Source of the DNA: an uncultured Gemmatimonadales bacterium
Lineage (GTDB): Bacteria > Gemmatimonadota > Gemmatimonadetes > Longimicrobiales > Gaopeijiaceae
Length of the DNA stretch: 5,489 nucleotides
Direction of reading: 5' to 3'
Assembly (NCBI GenBank): GCA_937983085.1
Contig: CALJKZ010000111.1
Span: 1-5,489 of the forward strand
Shown here: positions 1-5,124 of the stretch, one piece after another
Numbering within the stretch: position 1 is the stretch's first letter
Layout: each line of letters starts with the position of its first letter
Position numbers and translations under genes: made by a program
The notes under the pieces: generated by a model
Databases searched by the model: none
What the model was told of the DNA's origin: nothing
Seen by the model: the letters and a program-made list of their open reading frames with translations, nothing else

Positions 1-403
1 GGGTCCGGGTGAAGAACAGGCGGACGTGTCGGGCCCTATCCGCCGGCGGGGTTGGCAGATGGGTGCCAGGGGCGCCCCTTTTGGTGGGCTGGATTCCGAA
101 GCTGATGTTCGAGGGTGTCGCCCGATGCCACGACTGAACGTAGCCGGACGCCTTGACTTCGACGAGTGTGCCATCGGTCGTCTTCAAGTCGTGGGCCCCC
201 CACTCGTTGCGCACGCCATGAGCAGCTCCCAGGGCCATGCCCACGATGTATTCCGCGACGACGCCGCGCGTCGCATTGCTGAGGAGGTCCGAGCAGGACC
301 ACCGCCAGAAATCGAGAACGGTTGCTCCGAGGGCGTTCCCTGAAGCATGGAACGGCTCGCGGCCGTCCATGGGGGTGGGGTGGTAGATCTCCGGATCGGT
401 CAT
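1..403 (-). CDS. Putative PD-(D/E)xK nuclease-like protein, 3' end beyond the window
   Basis: An open frame starts at ATG (403-401) and runs without a stop to the left edge, giving 134 residues with the C-terminus missing. The region around residues 28-60 (DFWRWSCSDLLSNATRG then VVAEYIVGMALG) is a strongly patterned helical segment with E51. It is followed by D72 and VEVK (E82-x-K84), then SGYVQSW. The spacing E...D...ExK is the active-site arrangement of PD-(D/E)xK restriction-endonuclease-like folds; I infer this by eye, without a profile search. I recall similar conserved hypothetical proteins carrying an EVKxxxYVQSW stretch, but not a named function. The start lies 10 bases after the methyltransferase stop on the same strand, so the two are probably co-transcribed. 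No Shine-Dalgarno is visible. Residues after about 105 are proline- and arginine-rich and fit the family pattern less well, so a late frameshift cannot be excluded. A DNA-cleaving partner of the methyltransferase is the main hypothesis. Confidence 0.72.
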   Translation of the reverse strand, partial: MTDPEIYHPTPMDGREPFHASGNALGATVLDFWRWSCSDLLSNATRGVVAEYIVGMALGAAHGVRNEWGAHDLKTTDGTLVEVKASGYVQSWHRATPSNISFGIQPTKRGAPGTHLPTPPADRARHVRLFFTRT

Positions 404-413
404 TCGCGCCGTT

Positions 414-1289
414 CTACACCGGGGTCGCCTCGGCCCGCTGCCCTTTCCTGCCCGCGAACGTCTCCCAGCGTTCGACGATCACGTCGCAGTACGCCGGATC
501 GATCTCGACCAGATACGCCTCCCGCCCGGTCTGCTCCGCGGCGATCAGCGTGGAGCCGCTTCCCCCGAACAGGTCGAGGACGCTTTCGCCGGGGCGGCTG
601 CTGTACTCCATCGCCCGCGCCGCCAGCTCGACCGGCTTCTCGGTCAAGTGCACCATCTTCTGCGGGCTCACCTTCTTCAGGTCCCACAGGTCCGGGACGT
701 TGGGCGGCCCGAAGAAGCGGTGCGCCGCGCCCTCGCGCCATCCGTAGAAGCACCACTCGTGGGCGCCCATGAAGTCCTTGCGCGTGAGCACGGGGTGCAG
801 CTTGTTCCAGATGATCGCCTGCGAGAAGTAGAGCCCCGACGCCTTCAGGGCGGGCGGGTAGTTCCCAACGTTGGCGTATCCGCCCCAAATGTAGAACGAG
901 CCGCCGGGGACGAGCGCGCGGGCCGCGTTGCCGAACCAGGCGAGCAACATCTCGGCGAACGCCTCGTCGCTGACGAAGTCGTTCTCCAGCGGCCTGTCCT
1001 TCGGACGCATCTTCCCGGTCGGCTTCGACTTCGAGGGATGCCGCGCCACATCGAGCCCCTGGTGGTGCGTCGCGCTGAACGACGACAGGCCCGCGGCGAT
1101 GGCGTTGTTCGACCGCGGCTCCACCTTCACGTTGTAAGGCGGATCCGTGTTCACGAGGTGGATCTGCGCCCCTTCCAGGAGCCGGTCCACGTCCTCGGCC
1201 TTGCTCGAGTCGCCGCAGAGCAGCCGGTGGTCCCCAAGCAGCCACAAGTCGCCCGGCCGCGTGACAGCCGTGTCTGGCGGCTCAGGCAC
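414..1289 (-). CDS. Beta-class DNA methyltransferase (N6-adenine or N4-cytosine), C-terminal part of a split ParB-methyltransferase
   Basis: This protein would transfer a methyl group from S-adenosylmethionine to an exocyclic amino group of A or C in DNA. In the 291-residue reading, DPPY (residues 49-52, motif IV) comes first. HLTEKPVEL (about 214-222) and DLFGGSGST (about 239-247, motif I, SAM binding) follow near the C-terminus, then EID (262-264, motif II). This permuted order defines the beta class. Residues 70-105, between the two halves, are basic and variable and may hold target recognition. The N-terminal RPGDLWLLGDHRLLCGDS is the usual linker into the catalytic domain in fused ParB-methyltransferases. 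The only start codon after the upstream in-frame TAG is GTG at 1289-1287, with no ribosome binding site, so independent initiation is poorly supported. The frame is continuous with the ParB-like segment, which may be reached by readthrough. The gene ends in TAG, 10 bases before the nuclease-like gene. Specificity cannot be read from sequence alone. Confidence 0.9.
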   Translation of the reverse strand: MPEPPDTAVTRPGDLWLLGDHRLLCGDSSKAEDVDRLLEGAQIHLVNTDPPYNVKVEPRSNNAIAAGLSSFSATHHQGLDVARHPSKSKPTGKMRPKDRPLENDFVSDEAFAEMLLAWFGNAARALVPGGSFYIWGGYANVGNYPPALKASGLYFSQAIIWNKLHPVLTRKDFMGAHEWCFYGWREGAAHRFFGPPNVPDLWDLKKVSPQKMVHLTEKPVELAARAMEYSSRPGESVLDLFGGSGSTLIAAEQTGREAYLVEIDPAYCDVIVERWETFAGRKGQRAEATPV

Positions 1290-1328
1290 GTCGTCGGGAT
1301 CGGTGTGGCCGTCGCGGCGCTTCGGGGG

Positions 1329-1331
1329 CTA
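1329..1331 (-). other. In-frame TAG splitting the ParB-like and methyltransferase parts
   Basis: On the minus strand the frame reads ALCDGL, TAG, PPKRRDGHTDPDD, then VPEPPDTAVTRPGDLW without any shift. Replacing this one codon with a sense codon would give a single 434-residue protein with the normal domain order. A point change (for example from CAG, TGG or AAG), a sequencing error, suppression or programmed readthrough would all explain it. TAG also ends the terminase large subunit and the methyltransferase at natural positions, which argues against wholesale TAG reassignment. Confidence 0.9.
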
Positions 1332-1718
1332 CAGCCCGTCGCAGAGCGCCTTCAGCGCCTCGCTGTCGGTGGAGATGTCCTTGAGCAGGTCGCCCAACTT
1401 GTCCTCGTCCACGCCGGCGAGGCCCGCCAGGGGATCGAGCGAGACGAGCAGCTTGTCGGCCTCCTCGGCAGTCACATCCAAGACCAGCACCGGGACTTCC
1501 TGGTCCGGCGTCGTCTCCGCCCGGAGGTGTCCATCGATTAGCTGCAGACCCTCCGGCGTCTCCCGGGCGAGCAGAGCGTCGGCGTACCCGACCTCGGCCA
1601 GGATGCCCTTCAAGGCCTCCTGCTGCGCCTTCGGGTGGGTGCGCCAGTTCCGGGGATGGGGCCGCAGGTCCCGCGCGGGGACCCGGCGCAGCCCGATGAT
1701 TCGGTCGCGGATCTTCAT
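1329..1718 (-). CDS. ParB-like nuclease/Srx-fold domain protein, N-terminal part of a split ParB-methyltransferase
   Basis: The 129-residue product starts at ATG (1718-1716), MKIRDRIIGLRRVPARDLRP. It contains the ParB N-terminal-domain pattern of phage and prophage ParB-methyltransferases: HPRNWRTHPKAQQEALKG (residues 21-38), GYADALLARE (44-53), and IDGHLRAETTP (61-71), which corresponds to the ParB box I region. EVPVLVLDV and EEADKLL (74-91) follow, with DPLAGLAG (95-102). In homologues I recall, this domain runs straight into the methyltransferase; its role there is uncertain, with DNA binding or nucleotide-dependent activity suggested by the fold. Here it ends at a TAG 39 bases before the next possible start, in the same frame. 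It is unlikely to be a chromosome-partition ParB, since the central HTH and dimerisation domains are absent. There is no Shine-Dalgarno. The AT-rich motif at 1720-1736 ends just before the start codon, so any leader would be very short. Confidence 0.85.
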   Translation of the reverse strand: MKIRDRIIGLRRVPARDLRPHPRNWRTHPKAQQEALKGILAEVGYADALLARETPEGLQLIDGHLRAETTPDQEVPVLVLDVTAEEADKLLVSLDPLAGLAGVDEDKLGDLLKDISTDSEALKALCDGL

Positions 1719-1719
1719 G

Positions 1720-1736
1720 GCTGTATATGCATCTAT
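1720..1736 (-). promoter_or_regulatory. Copy A of a shared AT-rich motif upstream of the ParB/methyltransferase genes
   Basis: The plus strand reads GCTGTATATGCATCTAT, matching copy B upstream of the terminase small subunit at 15 of 17 positions. It stands out as AT-rich in GC-rich surroundings and lies one base before the ParB-like start codon. The core TATATGCATCTA is close to self-complementary (10 of 12 positions), as expected of a dimeric repressor site. It lies in the divergent interval between the ParB-like gene and the MarR-type gene, so it could serve either direction. I see no clear -35/-10 pair, so promoter versus operator cannot be settled. Confidence 0.55.
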
Positions 1737-1806
1737 CGTAGTCCGGGCGGGGACAAGGAGAACGGCCGCGACAGAACCTACGCCCGCCCCTACAATCCCC
1801 GGCCGC

Positions 1807-2229
1807 GTGGAGGAGCGGGTAGATCGGTGCCTCGGGTTTCGGCTGGGTGCGGCGTGGCGCCGGGTGGACCGCCTCTTCAACCGCGCCCTCCAGGACCTCG
1901 GCCTCACCAACGCCCACGGACACGTCCTCGCCGTCGTTCTGGCCCACGGCCCGCTCCGGGTCGCGGACATCGCAGCTCGAACGGGGTTCGAGGCGTCCAC
2001 GACGAGCCGCCTCGTGGCCGAGCTGGTGCGGCGGCGGATGGTCCGCCGGCTCCCCGACCCGGACGACGGCCGGGCCACCCTGATCGCTACGGCATACCGG
2101 GGAGAGGCCCTCCACCGGAACCTCGACGCCGCCATCGCCGGCGCGGACGAGGAGCTTCTCCGACAGCTGCCCGCTCGGGGGCTGAAAGGCCTGCTCCGGA
2201 TGCTGGACGCTCTCGGCGGGCTGCCGTAA
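1807..2229 (+). CDS. MarR-family winged-helix transcriptional regulator
   Basis: The 140-residue product has the MarR layout. An N-terminal dimerisation helix (about residues 8-30, with AAWRRVDRLFNRALQDLGL) is followed by GHVLAVVLAHGPLRVADIAA (38-57). The recognition helix region FEASTTSRLVAELVRRRMV is at 61-79, and the wing LPDPDDGRATLIAT is at 82-95 with the family-typical D-x-DGR. A C-terminal helical stretch completes the dimer interface. MarR proteins bind palindromic operators as dimers, often near their own promoter, and may release DNA on ligand binding. I chose GTG 1807 because it directly precedes the conserved helix. An in-frame ATG at 1717 would add a 30-residue Pro/Thr-rich extension and begin inside the ParB-like start codon. 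Neither start has a Shine-Dalgarno at useful spacing; AAGGAG at 1755-1760 has no start within reach. It is the only plus-strand gene and is divergent from the modification operon, so it may control that operon. Confidence 0.87.
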   Translation: MEERVDRCLGFRLGAAWRRVDRLFNRALQDLGLTNAHGHVLAVVLAHGPLRVADIAARTGFEASTTSRLVAELVRRRMVRRLPDPDDGRATLIATAYRGEALHRNLDAAIAGADEELLRQLPARGLKGLLRMLDALGGLP

Positions 2230-2287
2230 CGCAACCTGGCGTCTGCTGGGCCTACGGGCGGCGTTGTGGGCTATTCCGAAGGCTTTC

Positions 2288-2304
2288 AGGGCGTTGGCCG
2301 CCCT
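2288..2304. repeat. Inverted repeat AGGGCG-5 nt-CGCCCT downstream of the MarR-type gene
   Basis: A perfect 6-bp stem with a 5-base loop begins 58 bases after the MarR-type stop. It lacks a following T-tract, so intrinsic termination is only weakly supported. Short GC-rich stems arise easily by chance in DNA of this composition. Confidence 0.3.
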
Positions 2305-2453
2305 TGGCACCGCTAACGACCTCGAACTGCGTCGAAACGTCGCCCCGACACCTCGCGCGGTCCTGCACCGTTGCGCCCCCACCTTGGGGACACCGCGCGC
2401 CACCGCACCCCGCGGCCCGTGGCACACGACGTGGCCACCTGGGGCCATCTAGC

Positions 2454-2467
2454 GTCCGAGTTCGGAC
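2454..2467. repeat. Inverted repeat GTCCGA-2 nt-TCGGAC
   Basis: Two perfect 6-base arms are separated by only two bases, so as RNA it would form a shorter stem, while as DNA it could be a dimeric protein site. It superficially resembles a tRNA T-arm (GAGTTCGGAC), but no acceptor or anticodon arm can be placed around it. Confidence 0.35.
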
Positions 2468-2523
2468 CCGTTTCCGCAGCCCTCCGGCCCCGGAGAATCC
2501 CGCAACCATCGGGAGTTTCGGCC

Positions 2524-2557
2524 ATCGGGGCGCCCGATTGGGGGTTTCGGGAAACCC
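2524..2557. repeat. Two adjacent stem-loops in the convergent gap
   Basis: The first is ATCGGG-GCG-CCCGAT (2524-2538). Four bases later comes GGGTTTC-GG-GAAACCC (2542-2557). The surrounding sequence is also partly repeated directly: ATCGGGAGTTTCGG just before 2521 and ATTGGGGGTTTCGG at 2537-2550 match at 12 of 14 positions. The pair sits about 90 bases beyond the HNH stop, a reasonable place for a transcript end from the minus strand. Neither strand has a T-run after the stems, so they are not standard intrinsic terminators. Confidence 0.4.
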
Positions 2558-2613
2558 GTGAGCGCGTGCACGTTCCCGCGCGTCCGCTCGCAATTGAAAC
2601 CCCAGACCTTTCA

Positions 2614-2625
2614 CCCCCCCCCCCC
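2614..2625. repeat. C12 homopolymer tract
   Basis: Twelve consecutive C on the plus strand lie 24 bases beyond the HNH stop codon, outside any credible gene. Tracts this long slip during replication and are prone to sequencing length errors. Because it is non-coding, no phase-variable frame is implied. Confidence 0.9.
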
Positions 2626-2648
2626 TCGTTGCCTTGCCCCACACGCTG

Positions 2649-2993
2649 TCACCGCCCCCACCGCTCCGCCGCCTCGCGCTTCGCATGGCACGTCGTGCAC
2701 AAGGAGCGCAGGTTCTCCATCACGAACGCCAGGTCCGGCCGCATCGCCACGGGCTCCATGTGATGGACCTGCTGCGCTGCCATGGTGACGCCGTGCTCCC
2801 TGCAGTCTTCGCAGCACGGATCGCACGCAAGCTTGATGGCCCGGACCTTCTTCCACTGCGACGAGCTGCGCAGGCGGTTGGCCTTGGCAAGGGCGGGATC
2901 GGAGCGGCGTCGCGCCTCGTACTCGGCGTCGCGCGCCATGCGGCCCATGCGACGGCGCAGGAGTTCGGCGAACGTGGGTGGGCGGCGGGGCAT
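2649..2993 (-). CDS. HNH endonuclease of the terminase module
   Basis: The 114-residue product has the small phage HNH pattern. A basic N-terminal half (residues 1-55, with SSSQWKKVRAIKL) is followed by CEDCREHG (61-68), which supplies the first zinc CxxC. VHHMEPV (76-82) gives the catalytic His, ENLRSLCTTCHAKRE (93-107) gives the Asn, and the second CxxC followed by H103 completes it. Metal-dependent DNA cleavage is the family activity. In HK97-like phages such proteins lie beside the terminase genes and assist cleavage of concatemers at cos. The start ATG (2993-2991) is chosen because it follows the TerL stop by two bases, indicating tight coupling; in-frame upstream codons lie inside TerL. 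The more usual order puts HNH before TerS, so its position after TerL is slightly unusual. All metal-binding and catalytic positions appear intact. Confidence 0.9.
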   Translation of the reverse strand: MPRRPPTFAELLRRRMGRMARDAEYEARRRSDPALAKANRLRSSSQWKKVRAIKLACDPCCEDCREHGVTMAAQQVHHMEPVAMRPDLAFVMENLRSLCTTCHAKREAAERWGR

Positions 2994-2995
2994 GG

Positions 2996-4618
2996 CTAAA
3001 GCATGATGACGCCGTTTTTGTAGGGCTCGCGTGGCTCTTCCCGGACGATGGCGAGTCCGATGGCCATGACGAGCGCGGCGATCCCGTCGATGTGCTCCTT
3101 CGACTTCCTCTTGGACGGCTTGATGTTGCCGGCGGCGTCGGTCTCGATCATGACGTTGGAGGCGCACCAACGCAGAATGGGATGGCCGTCGTGCCGGAGC
3201 TGGCGCGACACGATGAGCTTCTCCAGCTCTTTCGCGGGCGCGGAGAGGGAGGCGTAGCCCTGGCCGAAGGCGACCACCTCGTGGCCGTCGTCCTTAAGGT
3301 TGGTCACGAGCTGCTGGGCGCCCCACCGGTCGAAGGCGATCTCCTTGATGTCGTAGAGCTTGCCCAGCTCGTCGATGCGGAGGCGCACGGCCTCGTAGTC
3401 GCAGACGTTGCCCTCGGTGAGCTGGAGGTGGCCGTCGCGCGCCCACGCGGTATAGGGCACGCGGTCCCGGTGCTCCCGCTTCACGGCGTTCTCCCGGGGC
3501 GCCCAGAAAAACGGCAGCACCCGGTGCCCGTCCTCGGGGAAGTAGAGGACGAAGGCGGTGAGGTCCGTGGTGGAGGCGAGGTCGAGGCCGGCGTAGCAGG
3601 TCTTGCGCCTGAGGTCGTCCGGGGGAACGCGGGCGGCGCAGGCGTCCCAGTCCGCCATGGAGAGCCACGCCACGTCGGCCTGCGTCTTGATGTTGAGATG
3701 CAGCCGCTTGAAGGTGTTCTCGTAGGAGGGCTGCTCCTGGGCGCGGCGGCACTCCCGCTCCAGGTACTCGAGGTTCAGGCTCTGGCCCAAGCCCGGGTTG
3801 ACCTGCGCCCACACGTCCTTCGAGGTCCACTCCGCGTCGTGGGCGGCCTCGTAGACCACAGGAAGGAAGGAGGGGTCCTCGAGGATGCCGTCGCGGACCT
3901 TGCAGGCGTAGTCGTGCTTCTCGTTGCAGATGGACGGGCGCTCGAAGTCGCTTGTGGTCAGGTAGACCATCAGGGGCTGGCGACGGGCCCCCATGCTGGT
4001 CAGGAGCACGTCCACCAGTTCGCGGTCCCGCTGCGCGTGCAGCTCGTCCACCACGACGAAGTGACTGTTGTAGCCGTGCTTCGTGGCGGCGTCGGCGCTT
4101 ATGGCCTTGAAGCAGGACCCCATCGTCTCGATCACGATCGAATGCTGGTAGAGTCGGCAGGACTCGAAAAGCGCGGGTTCGTTCTGGATCATGCGGCGCG
4201 CCACATCCCAGAGGAGACGCGCTTGGTCTCGGTCCGCCGCCGCCGCGTAGATCTCGGAACCCGGCTCGCCATCGCAAAAAAAGGCGTGGAGGGCGAGGCC
4301 AGCGGCCATGAGGGTCTTGCCCTGCTTCCGCGGGACCATGATCAAGGCTTCCCGGTATCGCCGCGTGCCGTCGGGGCGCTTCCATCCCATGAGGTTGCCG
4401 ACGACCGCCTGCTGCCAGGGGGCGAGAACGAAGGGCTGGCCCGCTTGCGCCCCCTTCACGTGCGTCAGGCATTCCCTGAAGAACCCCACGGCGAGATCCG
4501 CCGCCTCCTCGTCGAACGTGCAGTCCCGGGCGGTGGCGAAGGGGTCGTAGCCGGGGATCTGCGGGAGCACGGTTTCCCAGTCAACCGAGCTTGAGGAACC
4601 GGCGCTTGTCCTGGTCAT
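2996..4618 (-). CDS. Phage terminase large subunit (packaging ATPase and nuclease)
   Basis: The 540-residue product is the motor that drives phage DNA into the prohead and cuts the concatemer. The ATPase half has a phage-type Walker A, VPRKQGKT (residues 95-102), a Walker B ending in VVVDE (188-192) and a coupling motif TTS (221-223). The C-terminal RNase H-like nuclease shows its three acidic positions: D346 in GLDLAST, D430 in IAFDRWG and D511 in HIDGIAALVMA. A Lys/Arg-rich PSKRKSKEH segment precedes the last. Length and order match the Terminase_1/HK97-type group. The start ATG (4618-4616) overlaps the 3' end of the small-subunit gene by 38 bases; the conserved part (VDWETVLPQIPGYDP) begins about residue 12, so a slightly later start is possible. 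It ends in TAG two bases before HNH. The protein looks complete and undamaged. Confidence 0.96.
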   Translation of the reverse strand: MTRTSAGSSSSVDWETVLPQIPGYDPFATARDCTFDEEAADLAVGFFRECLTHVKGAQAGQPFVLAPWQQAVVGNLMGWKRPDGTRRYREALIMVPRKQGKTLMAAGLALHAFFCDGEPGSEIYAAAADRDQARLLWDVARRMIQNEPALFESCRLYQHSIVIETMGSCFKAISADAATKHGYNSHFVVVDELHAQRDRELVDVLLTSMGARRQPLMVYLTTSDFERPSICNEKHDYACKVRDGILEDPSFLPVVYEAAHDAEWTSKDVWAQVNPGLGQSLNLEYLERECRRAQEQPSYENTFKRLHLNIKTQADVAWLSMADWDACAARVPPDDLRRKTCYAGLDLASTTDLTAFVLYFPEDGHRVLPFFWAPRENAVKREHRDRVPYTAWARDGHLQLTEGNVCDYEAVRLRIDELGKLYDIKEIAFDRWGAQQLVTNLKDDGHEVVAFGQGYASLSAPAKELEKLIVSRQLRHDGHPILRWCASNVMIETDAAGNIKPSKRKSKEHIDGIAALVMAIGLAIVREEPREPYKNGVIML

Positions 4619-5066
4619 CCTGCGGGGCCTCGCCGCCCGGGACGCTGAGCCGCGTCCGGGCGGAGGGGGTCATGCCGAAGTGGTTCTCGAAGCGGAGGAG
4701 TTGTTCACTGAGCTGCGCCGCCATGCGGGCCTGGGGATAGGGACGGACGCCCTTGACGCGGCCGGATTCGTCCTTGTCGAGGTAGACCTCGCCGCGCTCC
4801 TGGAGGAACTGCTCCGCCTTCTTCCAGCGGCTGAAGAGCGTGCAGTAACGGGTGAGGGCATTGCCGTCGATGCGCGTGAGCACGCCCATCCGGTCGAGCT
4901 GGGGGACGAGGCGGCGCCACGCGGCCTTGGCGTCCGTGTCGAGCCACTTGGGGCAGCGGGGCCGTCCCGGCTCCGGGCGGGGCTCTGCGGGATTCCTGCC
5001 GGCGCGCCAGGAGCCGCGCATCGCGAGGATCTTCGTGGGGGTCGGGGGCGGTCCGCGGGTGCCCAT
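4581..5066 (-). CDS. Phage terminase small subunit, P27 family
   Basis: The 161-residue protein would recognise phage DNA and regulate the large subunit. The N-terminus MGTRGPPPTPTKILAMRGSW is the hallmark of the P27-type (Terminase_4) family. It is followed by a WLDTDAKAAWRRLVPQLDRMGVLT segment (41-64, split here by IDGNALTRYCTLFSRWKKAE at 67-85), typical of the helical core. The C-terminal region (about 112-135, ARMAAQLSEQLLRFENHFGM) is helical and ends in a charged tail, DDQDKRRFLKLG. ATG 5066-5064 is the right start because the family hallmark begins there; the frame is open for about 130 more residues upstream, but that part is Pro/Arg-rich and unlike the family. The stop lies inside the TerL gene, so translation of the two is probably coupled. 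There is no Shine-Dalgarno. The AT-rich palindrome at 5069-5100 lies two bases upstream. Confidence 0.94.
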   Translation of the reverse strand: MGTRGPPPTPTKILAMRGSWRAGRNPAEPRPEPGRPRCPKWLDTDAKAAWRRLVPQLDRMGVLTRIDGNALTRYCTLFSRWKKAEQFLQERGEVYLDKDESGRVKGVRPYPQARMAAQLSEQLLRFENHFGMTPSARTRLSVPGGEAPQDDQDKRRFLKLG

Positions 5067-5068
5067 GA

Positions 5069-5100
5069 CGGTAGCTGTATACGCATGTATTATGCTACCG
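5069..5100 (-). promoter_or_regulatory. 32-bp imperfect palindrome containing copy B of the shared motif, upstream of TerS
   Basis: The outer arms CGGTAGC and GCTACCG pair perfectly over 7 bases. Inner arms ATAC and GTAT also pair, giving 11 of 16 symmetric positions. Copy B of the 17-bp motif (GCTGTATACGCATGTAT, plus strand 5074-5090) lies within it. The AT-rich core contrasts with the GC-rich flanks. The element fills most of the 58-base gap between the small Cys/His gene and TerS. A dimeric repressor site, a promoter region (CATAAT at 5094-5089 on the minus strand is -10-like, with no good -35) or an mRNA hairpin are the options. Confidence 0.6.
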
Positions 5101-5124
5101 GACGGGGGGAACGGGCGTGGCGGG

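Larger units (their letters stand above)
2230..2648. other. Convergent intergenic stretch without a credible gene
   Basis: These 419 bases lie between the 3' ends of the MarR-type gene (plus) and the HNH gene (minus). Open frames exist on both strands, but their products are Arg/Pro/Gly-rich with no recognisable family, typical of non-coding GC-rich DNA. The stretch does hold several short perfect inverted repeats (2288-2304, 2454-2467, 2524-2538, 2542-2557) and a run of 12 C. No tRNA, IS element or CRISPR-like repeat is visible. A bidirectional termination region, a phage-specific site or decayed coding sequence are all possible. Confidence 0.6.

Noticed and set aside
400..1245. Long 281-residue minus-strand open frame overlapping the methyltransferase
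   Set aside because: Its product is Arg/Gly/Ala-rich with no recognisable motif, while the overlapping frame has DPPY and the SAM-binding motif. It is a shadow caused by high GC.
1147..1806. Long N-terminal extension of the MarR-type gene
   Set aside because: The frame is open back to 1147, but it runs antisense to the ParB-like and methyltransferase genes and lacks MarR-like sequence before 1807.
2454..2467. Possible tRNA T-arm
   Set aside because: The GAGTTCGGAC stretch looks T-arm-like, but no acceptor stem, D-arm or anticodon arm can be fitted around it.
2252..2686. 144-residue minus-strand open frame in the convergent gap
   Set aside because: It overlaps the end of HNH in another frame, includes a poly-Gly stretch from the C12 tract, and resembles no family.
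414..2998. Whole-genome TAG reassignment as explanation for the split gene
   Set aside because: TAG also closes TerL (2998-2996) two bases before the next gene and closes the methyltransferase (416-414) at its expected end, so in this window TAG acts as a normal stop.
2978..4594. 538-residue plus-strand open frame opposite TerL
   Set aside because: The antisense strand of a GC-rich gene often stays open. The product has no domain, and TerL on the other strand has all its catalytic motifs.
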